Assembly: GCA_026225155.1 (NCBI GenBank)
Contig: JAMFSG010000122.1
Coordinates: 1-17,878, forward strand
Length of the DNA stretch: 17,878 bases
Source of the DNA: Verrucomicrobiota bacterium
GTDB taxonomy: Bacteria; Verrucomicrobiota; Verrucomicrobiia; Limisphaerales; UBA11358
Direction of reading: 5' to 3'
The notes under the pieces were generated by a model, which had not been told where the DNA came from, did no database searches, and saw nothing but the letters and a program-made list of their open reading frames with translations. The translations under genes and the position numbers were made by a program. This document shows, piece after piece, positions 14,057-17,878 of the stretch (its first letter is position 1; each line of letters starts with the position of its first letter).

Positions 14057-15208
14057 ATGACCGGCTGGATTGGAATTTCTCTCGGCGACGTCACCGGCGT
14101 CGGCCCCGAAGTCGCGCTCAAAGCCGTTGCTGCTGAATCAAAAACCGACGACACCAAATATCTTTTCATCGGCGACGAAAAAATTCTCCGGCAGCTTAAT
14201 GAAAAGCTTTCACTGAATCTGCAGCTGCAAAAATTCTCCAGCTATCACGCAAGCGGAAATTTTTTCGTGACGAACCCAACCGGGAGCGCTGGCTTCCAGC
14301 CGGCGAGTTCCAGCGAACAACCGAAACCTTCGCCGGCAGGGATGCCGGCACTCCCGGAAAATCTGCCCGCCGGTTCATCGCTCGCCGCCCACGCATCCGT
14401 CGCGTGGTTGCGCGATGGTGGCGAACGCTGCTTGCGCGGCGAACTTGATGCGCTCGTCACCGCGCCCGTGAATAAAGAATCCATCATCCATGCCCAAAGC
14501 GAATTGATTTTACAAGCTGGTGGGGCGAGCGTCCTCGCGAGCCGCGAACGTCTTGAGGCTTCACCACGTCAAATGGCTCGTCAGGAGCCTCGCCCCACCA
14601 AATTTGTCGGCCAGACGGAATTTCTTTCCGAACTCGCCGGCACGAATCAAACCGCAATGATGCTGCTTGGCCACGACGACAAAAATCGCTGGCTGCGCGT
14701 CGCGCTTGCGACGGTTCACATTCCGCTCAAAACCGTTTCCGAAAAATTGACGCCGGAAAAAATAATGCTCGCGATTGAACTCGCCGCGCAATCGTGTCGC
14801 GATCTTGGTTTGCCGCGCGCGCGTATCGCCGTTGCCGGATTAAATCCGCACGCGGGCGAGGGCGGAAAATTTGGCGATGAAGAAATCAAAACCATTGCGC
14901 CCACCGTTTTTGCCGCGCAGAAAAACGGCTTTGATGTCGTCGGCCCGTTAAGCGGCGACACGGTTTTTCATTATGCGCTGCAAGGCGATTTTGACGCGGT
15001 CGTCGCGATGTATCACGATCAGGGACTCGCGCCGCTGAAAGCCGTCGCGTTCGATACCGGCGTGAACTGGACGCTCGGCCTGCCATTCATTCGCACCTCG
15101 CCCGACCACGGCACCGCTTACGACATCGCCGGAAAAGGCATCGCCAATCCGAGCAGCATGATTTCAGCGATACGGTTGGCGAAACAGTTGGCGAAGAATA
15201 AAAAGTAA
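14057..15208 (+). CDS. pdxA: 4-hydroxythreonine-4-phosphate dehydrogenase PdxA, with two in-frame repeat insertions
   Basis: 383 residues. PdxA oxidises 4-phosphohydroxy-L-threonine in the DXP-dependent pyridoxal phosphate pathway. Family motifs: GDVTGVGPEV (10-19), ALVTAPVNKESI (132-143), RVALATVHIPLK (214-225), VAGLNPHAGEGG (259-270), GPLSGDTVFH (296-305), AMYHDQGLAPLK (317-328) and NWTLGLPFIRTSPDHGTA (337-354). The three metal-binding His are H221, H265 and H320. The family norm is ~330 residues; the surplus of about 54 is explained by residues 75-100 and 155-181, both encoded by palindromic repeats (14281-14356 and 14519-14599). Neither removes a metal ligand, and the frame is kept through both. 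The substrate motif usually written GHTE reads GQTE (Q186) here. The gene lies 136 bases after the surA-like gene. Confidence 0.95.
   Translation: MTGWIGISLGDVTGVGPEVALKAVAAESKTDDTKYLFIGDEKILRQLNEKLSLNLQLQKFSSYHASGNFFVTNPTGSAGFQPASSSEQPKPSPAGMPALPENLPAGSSLAAHASVAWLRDGGERCLRGELDALVTAPVNKESIIHAQSELILQAGGASVLASRERLEASPRQMARQEPRPTKFVGQTEFLSELAGTNQTAMMLLGHDDKNRWLRVALATVHIPLKTVSEKLTPEKIMLAIELAAQSCRDLGLPRARIAVAGLNPHAGEGGKFGDEEIKTIAPTVFAAQKNGFDVVGPLSGDTVFHYALQGDFDAVVAMYHDQGLAPLKAVAFDTGVNWTLGLPFIRTSPDHGTAYDIAGKGIANPSSMISAIRLAKQLAKNKK
14281..14356. repeat. Palindromic element inside pdxA, first insertion
   Basis: The left arm starts CGGGAGCGCTGGCTTCCAGC (14281-14305) and pairs with 14331-14356 (CGCCGGCAGGGATGCCGGCA, then CTCCCG) at about 21 of 26 positions with one gap; the loop is about 25 bases. 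It encodes PdxA residues 75-100 (TGSAGFQPASSSEQPKPSPA and following), a Pro/Ser-rich stretch unlike any PdxA segment I know. It belongs to a different arm family from the second insertion. Confidence 0.85.
14519..14599. repeat. Palindromic element inside pdxA, second insertion (GGTGGGGCGAG family)
   Basis: 81 bases, exactly 27 codons. The left arm at 14519-14544 begins GGTGGGGCGAGCGTCCTCGC and the right arm at 14575-14599 ends CTCGCCCCACC, around a 30-base loop. Each arm is identical to the reverse complement of the opposite arm of the intergenic element at 2847-2914, while the loops are unrelated. It encodes PdxA residues 155-181 (GGASVLASRERLEASPRQMA and following), placed between the TAPVNKE segment and FVGQTEF. 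Confidence 0.92.
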
Positions 15209-15209
15209 A

Positions 15210-15340
15210 GGTAAGGACATCGCGCTGCGATGTCCCCGTCGCCGAGCGTCAGGCGACGGAAATAAACGTCGTTGTGCGAGCATCTCGCCGATCCGTTGCG
15301 CCGCAACCCGGCGCGGACGGCGCAGCGCGCCATCCCTACC
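15210..15340. repeat. Compound palindromic element between convergent pdxA and trpC
   Basis: Outer arms 15210-15235 and 15315-15340 are complementary at 20 of 26 positions. The left arm is itself a perfect hairpin, GGACATCGC (15215-15223) / GCGATGTCC (15227-15235), followed by a second one, CGTCGCC (15237-15243) / GGCGACG (15252-15258). The element fills the whole gap and ends 2 bases before the trpC stop. No T-run follows either hairpin, so it is not a standard terminator, but it may still block or stabilise converging transcripts. Confidence 0.82.
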
Positions 15341-15342
15341 AA

Positions 15343-16155
15343 TCAACCGATCAACTCGCGCACTTTCGTTTTGATGTCGCCGTTTTTCATCAGCGATTCA
15401 CCGACGAGGATGGCACCTGCGCCAGATTTTTTAACGCGTTCAACGTCCGCGCGTGTGTGAATTCCGCTTTCAGCGACGAGCAACGGCGCGGAAGTTTTTC
15501 CCATCTTCCATCTTCCATCTTCCATCTTCACTGCAAGTTTTTCCGTCGTTGACAAATCCACTTTGAACGTTTTCAGGTTGCGATTATTCACGCCGATGAG
15601 CGCGGGCGAAATTTTCAGCGCGCGTTCCAATTCTGCTTCGTCGTGAACTTCCACCAGAACGGCGAGGCCGGCTTCGATGGCGAGGGAATGAAATTTCTGC
15701 AACTGTTCGTCGCTCAAAATGGCGACGATGAGCAGGATGGCGTCCGCGCCCCATTCGATGGCTTCGAGAATCTGGCGTTCATCAATGATGAAATCCTTGC
15801 GCAACAGCGGCAGTTTGACGGCGGCGCGGATCTGGCGGAGATAATCGAGCGAGCCTTGAAAAAACTTTTCGTCGGTCAAAACGGACAGGCAGCTTGCGCC
15901 CGCCGCTTCGTATTCTTTGGCGATGCGGACGGGATCAAAATTTTCGCAAATGACACCGAGCGATGGCGACGCTTTTTTCACTTCGGCGATCAAGCCGATG
16001 TCGCCGACGCGCGGATTTTTCAGCGCGGCAAAAAAATCGCGTCGCTCGCCATGTTCCAGCATCGCATCGCGCAAATCACCGACGGCGATGATGCGCGCCG
16101 GAAGTTTGGCGATTTCAATTTTTTTCTGCTCAACGATTTTATCGAGGATGTTCAC
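15343..16155 (-). CDS. trpC: Indole-3-glycerol phosphate synthase TrpC
   Basis: 270 residues with a GTG start at 16155. TrpC closes the indole ring in tryptophan synthesis (CdRP to indole-3-glycerol phosphate). Family motifs: IAEVKKASPSLGVI (56-69), LTDEKFFQGSLDYL (93-106), LPLLRKDFIID (115-125), EWGADAILLI (134-143), LIGVNNRNLKTFKVDL (186-201), VAESGI (227-232) and GAGAILVGESLMK (245-257). Between LSTTEKLAVK and the VAESGI strand, residues 211-219 (MEDGRWKMG) come from a tandem heptamer repeat at 15501-15528 and are not a normal part of the enzyme. The first ~24 codons are duplicated upstream at 16850-16922, beyond vapBC; that copy keeps an ATG and an overlap with the preceding gene. No other trp gene is in the window. 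Confidence 0.95.
   Translation of the reverse strand: MNILDKIVEQKKIEIAKLPARIIAVGDLRDAMLEHGERRDFFAALKNPRVGDIGLIAEVKKASPSLGVICENFDPVRIAKEYEAAGASCLSVLTDEKFFQGSLDYLRQIRAAVKLPLLRKDFIIDERQILEAIEWGADAILLIVAILSDEQLQKFHSLAIEAGLAVLVEVHDEAELERALKISPALIGVNNRNLKTFKVDLSTTEKLAVKMEDGRWKMGKTSAPLLVAESGIHTRADVERVKKSGAGAILVGESLMKNGDIKTKVRELIG
15501..15528. repeat. Tandem heptamer repeat (CCATCTT)4 inside trpC
   Basis: Four perfect consecutive copies of CCATCTT on the plus strand (AAGATGG in the trpC sense). Because seven is not a multiple of three, loss or gain of one unit would shift the trpC reading frame; with four units the frame is open through TrpC. The unit count was read directly from the sequence. Confidence 0.95.
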
Positions 16156-16157
16156 TT
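16086..16157. repeat. Direct repeat, trpC-side copy (5' end of functional trpC)
   Basis: This 72-base segment, covering trpC codons 1 to about 23, matches 16850-16922 with nine differences including one single-base indel. The pair brackets the vapBC genes, and the offset between copies is 765 bases. Identity ends close to the trpC start codon on one side and within codon 23-24 on the other; weak similarity may run about 12 bases further upstream of the start. Confidence 0.9.
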
Positions 16158-16185
16158 GAAAATTTAGTTTTTAACCGCGCTGGTT

Positions 16186-16563
16186 TCAAATCAGGGTCAC
16201 GGCGGAATGTTTGATGCGGGCATCCAGCGTGGCGAGCTTGCAGCCGTGCTTTTGCGCGAGCGCGGCCAGATAAAAATCCGTGACTTCATCGGATTTGGCG
16301 GGTCGGGACTCCAGCGCAGGCAGATCATCCGGGATGCGACCGGCCTTCCGCTCGGACAAAAATTTCTCCAGCAAGTCGCGCGCTTTGTCCATCGGTGCGC
16401 CAAACGACGACTTGGCATTCGTGCTGATACGGATAAAACCCAATTCGGCAATCGGACACACGGTGATTTTTTTGCCGTGCAACCATGCGAACGCGCGCTC
16501 GTGGTGCGGATGCTCCTGCCAGATGGCTGCCAGCAGCACGTTGACATCCAGCAGATGGGTCAC
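16186..16563 (-). CDS. VapC-family PIN-domain toxin ribonuclease
   Basis: 125 residues with a GTG start overlapping the antitoxin stop (GTGA, 16560-16563). PIN-domain acidic residues are in the expected places: LLDVNVLLA (D6), the helix PIAELGFIR (E40), EVTDFYLAALAQKHGCKL (D96) and LATLDARI (D114). VapC toxins cleave RNA, typically initiator tRNA or rRNA loops, until bound by the partner VapB. The length is normal for the family and no catalytic residue is missing, so it appears functional. It is paired with the upstream AbrB-like gene, and the two sit as a cassette between two copies of the trpC 5' end. Confidence 0.9.
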   Translation of the reverse strand: MTHLLDVNVLLAAIWQEHPHHERAFAWLHGKKITVCPIAELGFIRISTNAKSSFGAPMDKARDLLEKFLSERKAGRIPDDLPALESRPAKSDEVTDFYLAALAQKHGCKLATLDARIKHSAVTLI

Positions 16564-16790
16564 GGAAATTCCTCCAACGCCTTTTTGAGCGCGTCCGCGT
16601 TGACGGGATGGCCGAGCCGTCCGACCGTGTAGCCGCCCACTTTTTTGATGCTGACTTTGGCCTTGCGCGGTTCCACGGGCGCAAGCCGCGTCAGGATGAA
16701 CCGGTCTCCGCCTTGCGACTGCAAATCAAACCGCTCGCCGGGCTTGGTCGGGAGGGTCACGCGCTTCTTGTTGTCGGCAATCACGGTCAT
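16560..16790 (-). CDS. AbrB/VapB-like antitoxin
   Basis: 76 residues. The N-terminus MTVIADNKKRVTLPTKPGER followed by FDLQSQGGDRFILTRLAPV has the swapped-hairpin AbrB/SpoVT layout (short strands around K-R-VTLP, a G-rich turn, then a strand) used by VapB-type antitoxins for DNA binding. The C-terminal part (VSIKKVGGYTVGRLGHPVNA, DALKKALEEF) would wrap the toxin. The stop overlaps the toxin start, giving the usual antitoxin-first, translationally coupled order. A near-consensus promoter ends 6 bases before the ATG, and autoregulation by the VapBC complex at that site is expected from the family but not shown here. Confidence 0.85.
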   Translation of the reverse strand: MTVIADNKKRVTLPTKPGERFDLQSQGGDRFILTRLAPVEPRKAKVSIKKVGGYTVGRLGHPVNADALKKALEEFP

Positions 16791-16796
16791 GGTGGG

Positions 16797-16825
16797 ATTA
16801 TCCTACCTGCGTCAAAATCCGTCAA
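16797..16825 (-). promoter_or_regulatory. Sigma-70-type promoter of the vapBC cassette
   Basis: On the minus strand TTGACG (16820-16825), exactly 17 bases, GATAAT (16797-16802): five of six consensus bases in each box. The expected start point, about 7 bases after the -10, coincides with the A of the antitoxin ATG at 16790, so the mRNA would be leaderless or nearly so. A second TTGACG lies at 16810-16815, making a short direct repeat that could serve as operator. Confidence 0.65.
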
Positions 16826-16849
16826 TCCATTTGACCGCCAACGTGGCAA

Positions 16850-16922
16850 CGATGATTCATGCCGGAAGTTTGGCGACTTCAATTTTTTTTCTGCTCAATG
16901 ATTTTGTCGAGAATGTTCATTT
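16850..16922 (-). pseudogene. trpC: trpC 5'-end fragment (ancestral start position), frameshifted
   Basis: On the minus strand the fragment reads ATG (16920) then NILDKIIEQKK, followed by an eighth A in the A-run that shifts the frame to a quick stop. Correcting for that base gives IEVAKLPA, the same as the functional TrpC start apart from I/V exchanges. Six of the eight base substitutions are silent, conservative or in the start codon itself. The ATG overlaps the TGA of the upstream 87-residue gene (ATGA, 16917-16920), as in a coupled operon. This indicates that trpC originally began here, before vapBC came to lie in between. Confidence 0.85.
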
Positions 16923-17180
16923 AATAATCGAGTCAAAGATTCCCGCATTCTTTTTATTCTTCAACTGATTTAATTCGCTTAAATCAATTTTGTAGCGGCG
17001 AAACAAACCGATCAAGTCGCGCAAGGATTTTTCCGAGACAGGAATTTTTATGTGCAGAAATAAATCTTCTCCAAAACCTTCTGTGCGCTGAATAGCTTTA
17101 ATCTGTTTTATGAACTGAAAGAAACATGCTTCGTCCGCCGGTGAATAAAAACAAACAGAATGGCATCGAAGTTTTGTCAT
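16917..17180 (-). CDS. Conserved-type small protein of unknown function between prfB and trpC
   Basis: 87 residues: MTKLRCHSVCFYSPADEACF, then FQFIKQIKAIQRTEGFGEDL, FLHIKIPVSEKSLRDLIGLF and RRYKIDLSELNQLKN. It is soluble, with an alpha/beta pattern (strand-helix-strand-helix) and no signal peptide. I believe similar proteins occur as hypotheticals in related genomes, but I cannot name the family. It starts 9 bases after the prfB stop, and its TGA overlaps the ATG of the trpC fragment, so it was probably a translationally coupled middle gene of a prfB-orf-trpC operon. Composition is AT-richer than its neighbours. Confidence 0.72.
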   Translation of the reverse strand: MTKLRCHSVCFYSPADEACFFQFIKQIKAIQRTEGFGEDLFLHIKIPVSEKSLRDLIGLFRRYKIDLSELNQLKNKKNAGIFDSIIK

Positions 17181-17189
17181 GTTCCAAAT

Positions 17190-17878
17190 TTATTCCTCTT
17201 CATCCTTCACGCCCTGCATCCGTTTGAGCGGGCAGCCGGCGCGGAGCCAGGCGTTCACGAACGGGTCGAGCGCGCCGTCCATCACGGCTTGCACGTCGCT
17301 GGATTGTTCGCCGGTGCGCAGATCTTTGACCATGCGATACGGCTGGAAAACGTAGCTGCGAATCTGGTTGCCCCACGAGATGCTGCCTTTGTCGCCGTAA
17401 AAACGTTCCATCTCGCCTTTGGCTTGATCGAGCTTGAGCGCGTAAAGTTTGGAGATCAACATCGCCATCGCGGTCGCTTCGTTTTGAACCTGACTGCGTT
17501 GCGCCTGCGACGCGGCGACGAGGCCGGTCGGGATATGCGTAAGGCGAACGGCGGTTTCGACCTTGTTGACGTTTTGTCCGCCTTTGCCGCCGGAACGATA
17601 GGTGTCACGGCGAATTTCGGTTTTCGGAATCACGATGTCGGTTTCGAGCAAATCACTCAATTCCGCGACGATGTCCACGCTGGAAAAACTCGTGTGGCGA
17701 CGTTTGTTGGAATCGAACGGCGAAATGCGCACGAGCCGATGCACACCGCGTTCGGCTTTGCAAAATCCGTAGGCGTTTTCGCCCTCGACGCGAAAAGTGA
17801 CGGTCTTTAATCCGGCAGTGTCGCCCGCGAGCGCATCGGTGACTTCCCATTTCCAGCCGCGCGAATCAAACCAGCGGC
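17190..17878 (-). CDS. prfB: Peptide chain release factor 2 (5' end outside window)
   Basis: The C-terminal ~229 residues are present; translation enters the window as RWFDSRGWKWEVTDALAGDT. RF2 reads UAA and UGA stop codons and triggers peptide release on the ribosome. The tripeptide SPF, which reads the stop codon, is in VRISPFDSNKRRHTSF, and the catalytic GGQ loop is in YRSGGKGGQNVNKVET. The SPF motif separates it from RF1 (PxT). The C-terminus WLRAGCPLKRMQGVKDEEE ends at TAA (17190-17192). The N-terminal helical domain and the programmed +1 frameshift site found in many prfB genes would lie beyond the window. Confidence 0.95.
   Translation of the reverse strand, partial: RWFDSRGWKWEVTDALAGDTAGLKTVTFRVEGENAYGFCKAERGVHRLVRISPFDSNKRRHTSFSSVDIVAELSDLLETDIVIPKTEIRRDTYRSGGKGGQNVNKVETAVRLTHIPTGLVAASQAQRSQVQNEATAMAMLISKLYALKLDQAKGEMERFYGDKGSISWGNQIRSYVFQPYRMVKDLRTGEQSSDVQAVMDGALDPFVNAWLRAGCPLKRMQGVKDEEE

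Noticed and set aside
15210..15260. Twin hairpins after pdxA as a Rho-independent terminator
   Set aside because: The stems are good, but no T-run follows on either strand; classed as a repeat element instead.
15501..15528. Heptamer repeat as part of a CRISPR-like array
   Set aside because: Units are 7 bases and contiguous without spacers; there is no CRISPR array anywhere in the window.
15643..16167. 174-codon plus-strand open frame opposite trpC
   Set aside because: The TrpC motifs on the minus strand are unambiguous; this is a shadow frame.
16850..16922. Second functional trpC gene
   Set aside because: Only ~24 codons are present and an extra A shifts the frame to a stop.

Overview
The window reads as a chromosomal segment from a Gram-negative bacterium, most likely a member of the Verrucomicrobiota (Limisphaerales/Pedosphaeraceae-like). 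This assignment is an inference from protein style, weak Shine-Dalgarno sites, and abundant dispersed palindromic repeats of kinds I associate with that phylum; no rRNA or marker search was possible. Seven palindromic or tandem repeat elements are visible, and four of them lie inside protein-coding genes.

Layout. (1) 1-389: rearranged left edge with a 5'-truncated thioredoxin/peroxiredoxin-like remnant. (2) 390-820: regulatory region with two copies of an ECF-type promoter motif flanking a large inverted repeat. (3) 821-6580: one tightly packed plus-strand operon, with junctions mostly ATGA overlaps. It encodes an ECF sigma factor, a small membrane-anchored putative anti-sigma protein, a short GspE-type ATPase, two different GspF-type platform proteins, three pseudopilin-like proteins (I-, J- and K-like) and a two-helix membrane protein. 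No secretin or major pseudopilin is present. (4) 6658-11107: AraC-family regulator followed by a secreted GH78 alpha-L-rhamnosidase, a probable sugar-responsive pair. (5) 11404-11785: small lipoprotein with a good intrinsic terminator. (6) 11829-12650 (minus): metallo-beta-lactamase-fold hydrolase with an N-terminal helix-turn-helix-like region.

(7) 12733-15208 (plus): small membrane protein, SurA-like peptidyl-prolyl isomerase and PdxA. The surA-pdxA order matches the arrangement in Proteobacteria. PdxA carries two in-frame palindromic insertions that together account for its excess length. (8) 15343-17878 (minus): peptide chain release factor 2 (partial), an 87-residue protein, and trpC. 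A VapBC-type toxin-antitoxin pair now sits between the 87-residue gene and trpC, flanked by a roughly 72-bp direct repeat made of the first codons of trpC.

Most noteworthy: the trpC 5'-end duplication around vapBC, which looks like an insertion that rebuilt the target gene; palindromic repeats that became protein sequence in pdxA (twice) and in a pseudopilin leader; a four-copy heptamer repeat inside trpC; and the sigma-factor-led pseudopilus operon. All protein identities come from reading the translations and recalling family motifs; no database search was done.
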